64,000 nt of DNA from contig NZ_LQPC01000020.1 in the NCBI RefSeq assembly GCF_002101705.1, forward strand, positions 248,001 through 312,000, read 5' to 3'. Source of the stretch: Mycolicibacterium iranicum. GTDB lineage: Bacteria > Actinomycetota > Actinomycetes > Mycobacteriales > Mycobacteriaceae. The notes beneath the pieces are model-generated. The model was not told the DNA's origin. It worked only from the letters and a program-made list of their open reading frames with translations, and did not search any database. How positions within the stretch are numbered: the stretch's first letter is position 1; each line of letters starts with the position of its first letter. Positions 1 through 9,300 of the stretch are shown piece after piece. The position numbers and the translations under genes were made by a program.

Positions 1-149
1 GGGACGCCGCGCTCCCAGAGGTGGCGTACCAGTACCGGGCCGACACCGTCGTCGCCCCGGAGCAGATTGCCGCAGCCCACCACCAGCACCTCGCAGCCGG
101 TCGGTCCGAGGTCGAGCGGTTGCGGGGCACGACTGACACCCAAGGTCAC
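1..149 (-). CDS. [NiFe] hydrogenase maturation protease, partial
   Basis: This is the N-terminal 49 codons of a HupD/HycI-type endopeptidase, which removes the C-terminal peptide of the large subunit after nickel insertion. Translation on the minus strand gives the family hallmark VLVVGCGNLLRGDDGVGPVL, in which the early Asp of RGDDGVG is normally a nickel-binding residue. The gene starts at a GTG that overlaps the hucL stop (GTGA), so it is translationally coupled to its substrate. It runs off the left edge of the window, so length and C-terminus are unknown. The motif makes the family call firm; which named protease it is cannot be told. Confidence 0.88.
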   Translation of the reverse strand, partial: MTLGVSRAPQPLDLGPTGCEVLVVGCGNLLRGDDGVGPVLVRHLWERGV

Positions 150-1753
150 ACCATTCCGTTGATCACGAACTGCGACAGCTGTTTTCCACTCTTGCCGTCA
201 TAGGCGTGCACTGTGCAGACCAGACACGAGTCGAAGCTGCGCGCGACGTGGCCGAGCTCCACCGGATCCTCGGGATCGACGATGGGTGAACCGACGAGCG
301 CCCGCTCGATCGGGCCGAGAACGTCCTCGCCGTCACGCGGTCCGATGTTCCATGCCGTCGGGGTCACGACCTGATAGTTCTTGATCTTGTTGTCCTCGAT
401 GACAATCCAGTCGGCCAGCGCACCGCGGGCCGCCTCGGTGGCACCGAATCCTCTACCTTCTGCGTACTCGGTGGGTTTGGTGTAGAAGCTCTCCTTCAGG
501 TCGAGCTGGTCGAGCCACGTGCGCGCCCACCGGTAGTACTTGGGGGCTTCGTGCATTCGGGCCAGCTGGCGCACCAGCACACTGGGCCCGATATTGGCCA
601 TGATGTCGGCGAACAGCGGGTCGTTGTCCTGATGCGGCGCGGCGTTCGGCCCGGCCGCAGCTATCCGGCGCGCCAACGGGCCGGCCTCCAAAGGAAGATG
701 GCCCAGATCCCCTACCGCGTAGCGCGGAGATTTCGCCCAGCTGTACTTGCCCTGCTTCCTGCCGGCCTCGGGGTCGATCGGGATGGTCTCCCCCTCGAAG
801 GGGTGCAGCGGGCGGGAGCCCTCGTAGAACGAATGGGTGGTGTCCTCCCGCACATTCGCCTGGTCGAACTCGTACCACTGTCCCTTCGCGTACACGCCGG
901 ACCGGCCGATGAGCGCAGCGTTACGGCCCTCGATGGTCGGGTTCTCGTACAGCGCGGGATCGAAATAGGTTCCCGTGGCGATGTAGTTGCCGACGCCCTG
1001 CCCGTACTTGTCCAGCCCCACGTCGAGGCAGTAGCGGATGAAAAAGCCGCAATCGCTGTTGTATTGCGACTCGTTCTCGTCGATCCACTCCAGGACGTCG
1101 TCCCAGGTCTTGTTCTCCAGCCAGCGCTCGACACTGCCACCCAGCCACTGCTTTTCGAGCCAGTTGTCCTTCCAGTGCTCCAGGATGGCGGTCGCCCGGG
1201 TGACGTCGGACAGCGTGGGGGCGCTCATCACTCCGCCGGGCACCATGAAGCTGGAATGGGGCCACTGACCGCCGAAGATCGCATAAACCTCGACCGGCTT
1301 GGCCGAAAGTACTACACCCGGTTGATAACTCGTTCCCACGTACGGCGCAAATCGGCGCACGGCCTCGTCGTAGAGCGCGGACTTCGCGTAGTTCTTGTTG
1401 GTAAGATCGATCGCGAACAGGGCGTAGAAGTAGCGGGGAATGGACTGCAGGGTCTCTGCGGCCTGACAGATGTTGCGGATCAACGTGGCATTGGGCGGCA
1501 TATGGGTACGCCAGGCGGTGTCGAGGGCGTACGCCGACTTGTACAGATGGCTACCGCCGCAGATTCCGCAGATGCGAGGGCAGACTATGAGACCGGCCTG
1601 CGGGTCCTTGCCACGAAGGATGATCTCGAAGCCGCGGAACATCGCCGCCTCGGTCCAGGCCGAGGTGACGACGCCGTCATCGATGGTGACGCGGACGTCG
1701 AGGTCACCCTCGACGCGGCCCAGCGGGCTGACGTAGAGGTCTAGCGCGGTCAT
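146..1753 (-). CDS. hucL: [NiFe] hydrogenase large subunit, Huc type (group 2a)
   Basis: This is the catalytic subunit of an uptake hydrogenase that oxidises atmospheric H2 and feeds electrons to the respiratory chain. The chosen ATG begins MTALDLYVSPLGRVEGDLDV; the reading frame stays open upstream, but that part overlaps hucS and looks non-coding. The 535-residue protein has L1 cysteines 62 and 65 in RICGICGGSHL, and C510 and C513 with H516 in DSCLVCTVH. Together these bind the NiFe(CN)2CO centre. The 19 residues after H516 should be removed by the downstream protease. It lies 50 bp after hucS. Assignment to the mycobacterial Huc enzyme rather than Hhy rests on remembered similarity and on the non-Tat small subunit. 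Confidence 0.93.
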   Translation of the reverse strand: MTALDLYVSPLGRVEGDLDVRVTIDDGVVTSAWTEAAMFRGFEIILRGKDPQAGLIVCPRICGICGGSHLYKSAYALDTAWRTHMPPNATLIRNICQAAETLQSIPRYFYALFAIDLTNKNYAKSALYDEAVRRFAPYVGTSYQPGVVLSAKPVEVYAIFGGQWPHSSFMVPGGVMSAPTLSDVTRATAILEHWKDNWLEKQWLGGSVERWLENKTWDDVLEWIDENESQYNSDCGFFIRYCLDVGLDKYGQGVGNYIATGTYFDPALYENPTIEGRNAALIGRSGVYAKGQWYEFDQANVREDTTHSFYEGSRPLHPFEGETIPIDPEAGRKQGKYSWAKSPRYAVGDLGHLPLEAGPLARRIAAAGPNAAPHQDNDPLFADIMANIGPSVLVRQLARMHEAPKYYRWARTWLDQLDLKESFYTKPTEYAEGRGFGATEAARGALADWIVIEDNKIKNYQVVTPTAWNIGPRDGEDVLGPIERALVGSPIVDPEDPVELGHVARSFDSCLVCTVHAYDGKSGKQLSQFVINGMV

Positions 1754-1803
1754 GAATGGTCCTCTCGGAGATGCGGATTGACGGTGCTGACGGGACTCAC
1801 CCG

Positions 1804-2775
1804 CTAGACCACGAACATGTCTTCCTTGGACCACTGCGGTGCGGCAATCCGCGCCGCAGCGGCGTGCGCCATGTATGTCAGGTGGTCGGTACCTTCGGGC
1901 ACTTCCTTCGGGATCATCCCGCTGACCTTCTGGGTCTTGAAGACGGTGCCGGGCGCCAGGTCGAAGTGCGGGAATTCCGGTTCGGTGCACCCCAGGCATG
2001 GCATGCCCGCGCGGGTCTTCGACGACTGCCTGTTCCACAGAATCCTGTTGCACGGCGAGTGCGTCATCGGTCCGCGGCAACCGAACTCGTAGAACAGGCA
2101 GCCGGTGCGCGTGCCCTCACCGAACGACATCGTGGATTGCTTGTACTCGAAGAATTGCACTCGGGTACAACCGGTTTGGGTGAATGTCTTGAAGAACGTC
2201 TCGGGTCGGTGCAGATCGTCGAGGGTGATGTCACCGGCCCTTCCCGTGGCCAGCGCCACCAGGATCTGGGTTATCCAGTCAGGGTGTGCGGGGCAGCCGG
2301 GGATGTTGATGACCGGCAGCCCCATTTTGGACCGGAAGTCCGGCCCGAGGTATCCGCCCCTGTCACGCTTGTGGAATTGCAGGCCGGTGGATCCCGACGG
2401 GTTGGGTTCCATCGCCGGGATTCCGCCGAAGCAGGCGCAGTCGCCGATCGCCACCACGATCTGGGCGGCGGCGGCCAGATCATCGACCCAGTCCTTCATC
2501 GGACGGTCGGCGAAGATGTCCATGCGCCCGGTGCCGTTGGGGGCTTCGATGACGGTGCCCTCGAACACGAAGATGTCCAGGGGGCGTTCACCACTCACGC
2601 AGTCCCAGAACAGCTTCTGGGCATTCTTGCCGAGCTCGAGACCGAGCGACGGATGCCAGAGCAGATCGAGTCCGAAGTCGACGATCAGGTCGACGACGTT
2701 CGGTTCGTCTGCGTTGAGGAAAGACATGGTGTTCCCGCTGCACGCACCGCCCTGGAACCAGAGAACGGAAGCCAT
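1804..2775 (-). CDS. hucS: [NiFe] hydrogenase small subunit, Huc type
   Basis: This is the electron-transfer subunit carrying the Fe-S clusters that take electrons from the NiFe site in HucL. The 323-residue protein starts MASVLWFQGGACSGNTMSFL, where the CSGN motif supplies a proximal-cluster ligand. Further cysteines lie in GDCACFGGIP, IPGCPAHPDW, and the C-terminal CLFYEFGCRGP and GMPCLGCTEPEF segments. It has no twin-arginine signal peptide, as expected for cytoplasmic-side group 2a enzymes and unlike periplasmic group 1 small subunits. It sits between hucM and hucL in one operon, with 81 bp upstream and 50 bp downstream. Confidence 0.93.
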   Translation of the reverse strand: MASVLWFQGGACSGNTMSFLNADEPNVVDLIVDFGLDLLWHPSLGLELGKNAQKLFWDCVSGERPLDIFVFEGTVIEAPNGTGRMDIFADRPMKDWVDDLAAAAQIVVAIGDCACFGGIPAMEPNPSGSTGLQFHKRDRGGYLGPDFRSKMGLPVINIPGCPAHPDWITQILVALATGRAGDITLDDLHRPETFFKTFTQTGCTRVQFFEYKQSTMSFGEGTRTGCLFYEFGCRGPMTHSPCNRILWNRQSSKTRAGMPCLGCTEPEFPHFDLAPGTVFKTQKVSGMIPKEVPEGTDHLTYMAHAAAARIAAPQWSKEDMFVV

Positions 2776-2856
2776 CGGAACTCCTCTCGCATGCGACGAA
2801 TGCCGTGTGGCGGTCGCGTATTTGTTTGTGGTGGGCTGCTTGTGAAGCGTTTCGAG

Positions 2857-3405
2857 CTAGTCGGGTAGTTGGCGTCCGAATGCGCGCGCGACGTGGATGA
2901 GGAATCCGAGCCCGCGATTGATGTCTTTGTCCTTGCTGACCCGCCACAGTCCGAACAGGCCCTTCGGCCGCCCGGGATCGGATTGCGCGGCGAGTTCCCC
3001 TTCCACGAGCGCGGCGCCGATGTCGGCGAGTACCTCGGCGGCCCGGGGGTCGGCCAGTGGGGAATGCAGAAGTTTGTTCAGCACCGGCATCGTGTCGACG
3101 AGGGCCCTGGTCAGGCCTGCCAGGCTCACCACGAGCGACGCCACATCGACCGACCCGAACTCGGCCCTGGCCCTGTCCAGACCGGGTAGCGACGTCGCGG
3201 GTCCACGCAGCTCGCCCACCGCCGAGGCCAGGGTTTCGCTGATCTCGTCGCCGCGCCGGACCATCCCGTCGAGTCCGGCGAGCAGCACCGCGAGCAGATC
3301 TGCGTGATCGAGCAGGGAGTTCAACGACGCGGCTACCGCGGGATCGTCGAGGCGCTCGCGAAGAAGGTCTGCCGGCGATGCCTCGACCACATGACCGTTT
3401 GCCAC
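2857..3405 (-). CDS. hucM: DUF1641-like protein, HucM-type hydrogenase scaffold
   Basis: This first gene of the hydrogenase operon encodes about 182 residues. The GTG start is set by a strong AGGAGG a few bases upstream; an earlier ATG would add an unlikely basic leader. The body is helical, and the end GLFGLWRVSKDKDINRGLGF resembles the GLFGLLRALRDPDVQRGLGF-like signature of DUF1641 proteins. In M. smegmatis the gene before hucS encodes HucM, the elongated protein that holds eight HucSL units together and ties them to the membrane. Size and position fit that role, but I infer the name from context and have not aligned the two. Confidence 0.7.
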   Translation of the reverse strand: MANGHVVEASPADLLRERLDDPAVAASLNSLLDHADLLAVLLAGLDGMVRRGDEISETLASAVGELRGPATSLPGLDRARAEFGSVDVASLVVSLAGLTRALVDTMPVLNKLLHSPLADPRAAEVLADIGAALVEGELAAQSDPGRPKGLFGLWRVSKDKDINRGLGFLIHVARAFGRQLPD

Positions 3406-3675
3406 CAGGCGACCTCCTGCGCTGAACCGGATGCGGTGCACCCGGGACGGCCCGAGCTTCCGAAGGGCTGGCGGAAACTGTGGCCGCAATCACAAGCTAG
3501 CGACCAGGTCGCGACATGCCTATCGCTTTCGCGCAACAGCTGTCAGGATTGCGAAGACTTCAGCGCGCTGGTGCGCGCACAGGTGTCAGGAGGCTTGCGT
3601 GTTCGCCGCGAACGACTCGGGTCAGGCTTCGTCGCCACCCCGGACGTGTGCGGCCAGTCTGATCAGCTCGAACCG

Positions 3676-4737
3676 ATGTCACGGCTGACTCGCCTGGGCT
3701 ACATCGACGTCCGCCGCACCACAAAACCAGTCCGGCGGAAGGTGCGGTCGCGCGGTGTGCCGCCTGCTCTGGCGGACCACGAGATCTTCTACTCCGAGAA
3801 CCCGGCGGAAGCAGCGCGTCTCATGGGCAAGGCGCTGGCCCCGCTGAGCCTGACAGTGGAACCATTGGGGGCGGCCAAGTTTGCTGCGACCATGCACGGC
3901 GTTCGGCTGCGCAACGTCAGCATGCTATACCTCGATGCGCACGTAGCAGTAACCGTCGACATTCCGGCACTCGGTCAGTACTTCGCGGTACACATGCCGA
4001 TGAACGGACGCGCCATCGTCGAGCACCGCGGACGGACGTTCGAGGCCAACACCTTGCACGCGCTGGTGACCACGCCCGGGGTTCCGCTGCGCATCACGCT
4101 CGACGACGACTCGCCCCAGTTGCTGATCCGCATCGAGGAGCGCGCGATGGCAGCACACCTGACCAGGCTGCTCGGGCGCAGGCTCAACCGGCCACTGGCC
4201 TTCGAACCGGAATTCGATCTGGCGACCGAAGCTGCCATGCGGTGGCACACCGCGGTGCAGTTGATTCACACCGAGGTCTTCCATCCGGGCTCCTTGATAC
4301 AACGCGGGCAGGGCATCGGCGCCGTTGAGGAACTGGTGATGAGCAGTCTGCTTCAGCTTCAGCCGTCGAATTATCACGAGGAGCTGCTGCCGCCACCGCG
4401 GCCTGACCAACGGCGCGCAGTGGTTCAGAACGCGATGAACTACGTCGACGACCATCTCGCCGAGCGCCTCACGATGGAGGCGATCGCCAGGGCGGTGCAC
4501 ATGAGCGTGCGGTCGATCCAGCAGGGCTTCCGCGAGGAACTCGGCATCACCCCGATGACATACGTCCGGGAGCGCAGGCTCGAACGCGTCCACGAGGAAT
4601 TGACCGACGCCATCCCGTCCGACGGCGTCACGGTGACCGCGGTCGCCGAGCGGTGGGGCTTCCACCATCTGGGCAGTTTCGCCGTCGAGTACCGCAAGCG
4701 ATGGGGCGAGGCACCGTCGGAGACGCTACGGAGGTAG
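3676..4737 (+). CDS. AraC-family transcriptional regulator
   Basis: This 353-residue activator-type protein has an N-terminal cupin-like ligand domain of the AraC_binding_2 type and a C-terminal double helix-turn-helix. The DNA-binding part runs from about residue 245, with LTMEAIARAVHMSVRSIQQG as the first helix-turn-helix and VTAVAERWGFHHLGSFAVEY as the second. It diverges from the hydrogenase operon across a 270-bp gap, so it could control that operon, but nothing proves this. The start is uncertain: the frame is open far upstream, and I chose ATG 3676 because the protein looks domain-like from there. The 3' end overlaps the convergent ROK gene by 12 bp. Confidence 0.82.
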   Translation: MSRLTRLGYIDVRRTTKPVRRKVRSRGVPPALADHEIFYSENPAEAARLMGKALAPLSLTVEPLGAAKFAATMHGVRLRNVSMLYLDAHVAVTVDIPALGQYFAVHMPMNGRAIVEHRGRTFEANTLHALVTTPGVPLRITLDDDSPQLLIRIEERAMAAHLTRLLGRRLNRPLAFEPEFDLATEAAMRWHTAVQLIHTEVFHPGSLIQRGQGIGAVEELVMSSLLQLQPSNYHEELLPPPRPDQRRAVVQNAMNYVDDHLAERLTMEAIARAVHMSVRSIQQGFREELGITPMTYVRERRLERVHEELTDAIPSDGVTVTAVAERWGFHHLGSFAVEYRKRWGEAPSETLRR

Positions 4738-5673
4738 TGCGTCGCCGGAGTCGGCTTCCCCGTCGGCGGGGGTCGCCACCAACGCGGCGGCACCCACCAG
4801 ACCGGCATCGCCGCCGAGTTCGGCAGGCTTGACCTGAAGGCCGCGAATGAAGTCGAGCCCCAGATACGTTGTGAGTGCGTCGCGCAGCGGATCGAACAGC
4901 AGCGCACCCGCTTTCGCGACCCCACCTCCGACGACGACGAGATCGAGGTCGCACACCGCGGCCACCGACGCGATCATCCGCGCGATCGCGTCAGCGCCCC
5001 GAACGAACGCCCGCACCGCCAACTCGTCACCGCGTACGGCGGCCTCGGCGAGCTCTTTGGCGTCCGCCCCGGGCGGCGCGGCCCAGCCGTGCGCGCGGGC
5101 CCACTGCGCCAAATGCGGCCCCGACGCGACGGTCTCGACGCATCCCCGCCCGCCGCAGGTGCAGTGCGCACCATCCGGTTCGACGACGACGTGACCGACG
5201 TGACCCGCATTGCCGGTGCGGCCGTGGAACGGCCTACCGTCGAGAACCAGGCCGCCCCCGATACCCGTCGACACCACCATCCCGAGCATGAAGCGGGCAC
5301 CGCGGCCCGCACCCCGCCAACGCTCCCCGAGCGCCATGCACAGCCCGTCGCCGCCAAGGCGCACCGGCAGCCCGGTGGCGTCGGCCACCCGTTCGACGAT
5401 CGGGAAGTGCATCCACTCGGTGATGTTGATCGGGCTGACGGTCCCGTTCGGGACGTCGATGGGGCCGGCCGAGGCGATGCCGACTGCTGCGACCGGCCGG
5501 TCTGCCGCGGCCATCGTGTCGGACAGCAGCGCCGCTGCCACGCCCCAGACCGTCTCGGCGTCACCGTCGGGCGTGGGCTGCTGGGAGCGGTGTACGAGGG
5601 TGCCGCCGGCGTCGACGAGTCCCGCGGCGATCTTGGTGCCGCCGACGTCGAGCGCCAGGATCAGCGCGCTCAT
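4726..5673 (-). CDS. ROK-family sugar kinase (Rv0650-like)
   Basis: This 315-residue kinase phosphorylates a hexose, probably glucose or a related sugar. It begins MSALILALDVGGTKIAAGLV, with the ATP-binding DxGGTK motif. It carries the GIGGGLVLDG segment and the ROK zinc-binding HVVVEPDGAHCTCGGRGCVE motif, with His and three cysteines, that separates ROK sugar kinases from other hexokinases. The ATG lies inside the first unit of a 32-bp tandem repeat. It follows the FabD2-like and GH38 mannosidase genes on the same strand, so it may phosphorylate a sugar released by the mannosidase. That link is inference. Confidence 0.9.
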   Translation of the reverse strand: MSALILALDVGGTKIAAGLVDAGGTLVHRSQQPTPDGDAETVWGVAAALLSDTMAAADRPVAAVGIASAGPIDVPNGTVSPINITEWMHFPIVERVADATGLPVRLGGDGLCMALGERWRGAGRGARFMLGMVVSTGIGGGLVLDGRPFHGRTGNAGHVGHVVVEPDGAHCTCGGRGCVETVASGPHLAQWARAHGWAAPPGADAKELAEAAVRGDELAVRAFVRGADAIARMIASVAAVCDLDLVVVGGGVAKAGALLFDPLRDALTTYLGLDFIRGLQVKPAELGGDAGLVGAAALVATPADGEADSGDALPP

Positions 5674-5776
5674 CAGTACTTTCGCTTCTTCGCGCAAGCG
5701 CTCATCAGTGCCCTCGCTTCTTCGCGCAAGCGCTCATCAGTGCCCTCGCTTCTTCGCGCAAGCGCTCATCAGTGCC
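5666..5776. repeat. 32-bp direct tandem repeat, about 3.5 copies
   Basis: Copies lie at 5666-5697, 5698-5729 and 5730-5761, with a 15-base partial copy at 5762-5776. Copies two and three are identical, and copy one differs at a few bases. On the minus strand each full unit contains TGATGAGCGC, which at one end is the stop of the FabD2-like gene and at the other the ATG of the ROK gene. The array therefore separates two genes that probably overlapped before the expansion. Confidence 0.95.
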
Positions 5777-6368
5777 TGTGGGTGTTGTCGGGCTGGCGCG
5801 GATCGCCCGGATGCTCGAAACCGTCGGCCAGCGTGACGAGTTCGGCGCAGCGGGCGTCGAGCCATCGGCGGTACTGCCGGCGCCGGGCCGCGGCCAGCAG
5901 GTGCGCGGCGATATCGGCGCGCACGTCCTCGAGATCGGGGGAGGTCGCGGCGCGCCGCCAGCCTCCTGCGACCGCTTGGGCCCGCGCGAATCTGTCCGGG
6001 TTCCGTGCGTGAAAGGCGGTCACCTCGTCGTCACTGATCCCGACGTCCGCCGTGACCGCCGCGAACACTGCCCGGCCGTGCGGATCGGCCAGCGTGGCCG
6101 CCGCGACGCTGCCCATCTCCATGCGCGCGACGGCGTCCGGCAGCAGCTCGGCTTCCGTCGGCACGGCACCGTCGGCGCCGTCGCTGGCGGCGACCACCCG
6201 CTCGGTCACCAGAACCTGTGTAAGCCAACGGCGTAGCTGCCTGGCTTCGCTCGTGCCGGGCCGAGGAAGCGCGTGCTCCCGACCCCCGGCGCGAAGCTCG
6301 CGCTCGCGGGCATCGACCTCGGCGACCGTGACGACGTCGGTGCCGACGTAGGCTGCCACGCCGCTCAT
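5769..6368 (-). CDS. FabD2-like (Rv0649-type) protein of doubtful function
   Basis: This 199-residue protein begins MSGVAAYVGTDVVTVAEVDA and overlaps the end of the mannosidase by ATGA. The M. tuberculosis gene in this position is called fabD2 (malonyl-CoA:ACP transacylase). This protein has no GHSLG-type nucleophile elbow and is too short for a FabD fold. It has charged helices and a distinctive His- and Pro-rich tail, EHPGDPRQPDNTHRH. The helical layout with a region like ISDDEVTAFHARNPDRF recalls the SurA/parvulin N-domain of PpiC-type peptidyl-prolyl isomerases. I regard the transacylase label as unsupported and the function as unknown. Confidence 0.75.
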   Translation of the reverse strand: MSGVAAYVGTDVVTVAEVDARERELRAGGREHALPRPGTSEARQLRRWLTQVLVTERVVAASDGADGAVPTEAELLPDAVARMEMGSVAAATLADPHGRAVFAAVTADVGISDDEVTAFHARNPDRFARAQAVAGGWRRAATSPDLEDVRADIAAHLLAAARRRQYRRWLDARCAELVTLADGFEHPGDPRQPDNTHRH

Positions 6369-9300
6369 GGCTGCACCACCGCGACCGTGACCGCCTGCGA
6401 GTACACCAGCTCCCCGGCGCAGGCCACCCGGATCAGTGCCCACCACTGCCCCGGCTCCGTCCACTCGGGCGGAGCCACGTCGAAGGTCAGCTCAACCGTG
6501 CCTCGCGCGGGGACGATCGCTCCGGAGATGTTGGGGCTCAGCCACTCCCACGTCCCCCACGGCGAGATCAGGTGCGCTTCGACGGTGAGGTCGGCATAGG
6601 CGTCCGTGGCCACTTCGACGCCGAGCTGCGCGGTCTCCCCGGCGGCGACCTCGACCGCGACCGGCTCCCGCACGAGTCTGAGCAGGCGGTCGTCGTGGTC
6701 GCCCACCGAGATGACCGCAACGTCCTCGACCGTCTGATGCCACGACGCCGGAATGGCGCCTCCGGTGGCGGCCAACTCGGCGAGCACCGGATACAACCCC
6801 GGTGAAGTCGATGCGGGAACGCCCACGTCGACCGTCGATTCCAGGTAGTCGCCAGGCGGGAGGACGAACGGCAGTTCGGTCACACCGAGATCCCAGCCCG
6901 CGGGCGCAACGATCCGCACCCTGCCGTGCAACGCGGTGTCGGTGGCATCACTGGCGGCGGTGAGCCGCAACGTGACCACCTCGTCGCCCCTGCTCTCCAG
7001 CCGATGCGGATGCAGATGCGCCACCGCGGGCAGGCCGCCCAGTGGGGCGTGGCCCCGGTTGTGCAGCCAGTACCTCGCATAGAGCGGCTGCACAGGCTCG
7101 GCCTCCGGACCGAGCGCGACCTGTTCCGCATCGAGCACTCGCGGGAGATTGAGTTCCGCTCGCAGCGTGGCTATCTCGTAGCCGCCCAGGCTCGTGTGCG
7201 GCGAGTCCGCATCGCGTGGATTCTCGACCAGATCAAGCCGCCGCGGCGCGGAGATGTGCCGCAGACCCGACTGCACCGAGACGTCCGTGGCGCGGCCCAG
7301 TGTTTCCACGACGCGGACGGTGACACCGCCTGCGGGACCCGCGTGCCCCGCGCTGCCCCGCGCGGTCGGATTGCCGAAGGCTTTGAGCGCCCCCACCCGC
7401 ACGGCCCGTTCCGGCTGCACCTCCAGCAGCGATCCCCACCGTGGCAGCCCGCCGCGCCCCGGATCGTGGTGTGCGGCGACAGCGACCAGGGGCTGGTTGA
7501 ATTCCGCACTGCGCGAGGGTATCTGGGCATCTCGCCAATCGCCGGGCGCGGACACGACGGCGTAATCGAAGCTGTGGGTCCAGTGCTGCAACTGGAAATT
7601 GGATCCGTCGGGATGGGTGCGTCGCGGCGGATCGATCCAGGTGCCGGACGGCCATCCAGTACACGACTGCATCAGCGAGGCGTGCAGCGTGCCGTCGGCT
7701 TCGACGGCGAATCCGGGCACGCCGCGATTGATCACCGCCACCGTGCGTGATTCAAAGGGCGCGTCGGAATCCTGGTCGACGTAGATCTCCGCGTCGGCGA
7801 GGTCATGGATCAACGAAGCGACAGCTTCCGAGCCGACGACGAGCACCGGCAGAGCCGACGGATCGCGAAGGTCGGCCCCCGGGCGCCACACCTCCTGCAA
7901 CGGCCGCGCTGCGGGGACCCATGCCCGTGCCTGCGGATCGACAGCACCGAATACCGTTTCTGCAAACGCATTGTCGCCCAAGCTGATCCGTACGTCCGGG
8001 AGGTTCGAGTCGACGGACAGGTCACCGTAGCGAGGTGCGTGCGCCGCGGAACAGGTGGCCGTGACACCCACCCGTGCCAGTGCGGCGACGAGTTCGCGGA
8101 CCGCAGGTTCCGCCCCGGTCGGCGAGATCACCTCGGCGACCGAGATGGCGCGTGCGGCACCGCAGCGGAAGCGCACCCGCAGCGCCGATGACAGGCCGAA
8201 CCAGCCGTACGCGGGGTTGTCCAGGGTGTAGGGAAAGACCGCTGTGTCAACGGATTCGGGTGAGTCGGGTTGATGCAGCAGCGCGAAGCCCCGTCCGATC
8301 ACCGCGTCGCCGACCTCGCTGACGGGCATCGCACCGGGCACCGGACACGGCCACCGCAGGCGCAACAACCGGTCGGCTCCGGTGAAGTCGTCGACGGTGG
8401 TGCGGCAGTCCACCCGGTCGACGCCCCGCCACAGCGTGAGCGTCTGCGTGTATCGCAGCACGCCCGGGATCGAGCCGGTGACGACGATGCGTTCCCCGAG
8501 TTCGCTGCGGTATGCGCGCACCGCCGTCGCCGGATTCTGCGAGGAGGTGACGACGGGCCCCTTCGGCAGCAGGTGCCAGGGCCCTTCTCCCGCCGTGGGG
8601 TGGGCGGGGTATTCCTCGTAGACGGCGAGCTCGTTACCGATCCGCCCCTCGGCGATCAGTTCGCGCCCGCCCGCCGACAGCGAGCTCACCCCGCCGCCGC
8701 TGGCCGCGTCGACACGTAGTCGGTAGTGCTCGTTGGCGATCTCGTCGCCGTCCACCGGCTCCCAGGTCGGCGCCGAACCGTCCGGGATCAGCCGGTAGGA
8801 CTGCCATCCCAGCGACGGCACGTCAGCGGCCAGCCAGGTCAGCGAACGTCCGCCGTGCTCGGCAACGAGCGCAACCTCGTTGCCGTCGGGGTCGAGCACC
8901 CGGCCGCTGAACGGCTTGTCCAGATGCACTGTGACGACGTCGGAACGACGGTGCGACAACGGGTTCCACACCACGACCGAGGCGTCCACCGCGCTCGACA
9001 GCAGTGTCAGGGCACGATCGCGGGTCTGATGACCCAGCTGCCAGGAGTCGCGCCATCCGGTGAGCAGATCGAGGTAGACCTGGTCTGACTCCGATCCGGT
9101 GATTGCGTCGTGGTGGGCGCCGTAGGCCAGCTGCACCCACGATTTGGCCAGCGCGGCCTCCGGATAGGTGGCCCCGGTGAGCAGGCTTGCGAACACCGCG
9201 AACTGCTCGGCCTCCAGAGTCAGGTTCTCCGCTGCGCGGTTGGCCTGTTTGGTGTCGATGTAGGAGACATCCTTACCGGTGTAGATCGGGTTCATGTCCC

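Noticed and set aside
551..1744. 397-codon open frame antisense to hucL
   Set aside because: It is the mirror of a GC-rich conserved gene; its protein is Arg/Gly/Val-rich with no domain, and hucL motifs are intact on the other strand.
3599..3688. Short GTG frame with AGGAGG overlapping the AraC start
   Set aside because: It resembles the coupled leaders at 36798 and 40988, but the overlap with the AraC gene is 13 bp and the AraC start itself is uncertain, so I do not list it as a gene.
5666..5776. Tandem repeat considered as a CRISPR array
   Set aside because: Units are contiguous with no unique spacers, and no cas genes are present.
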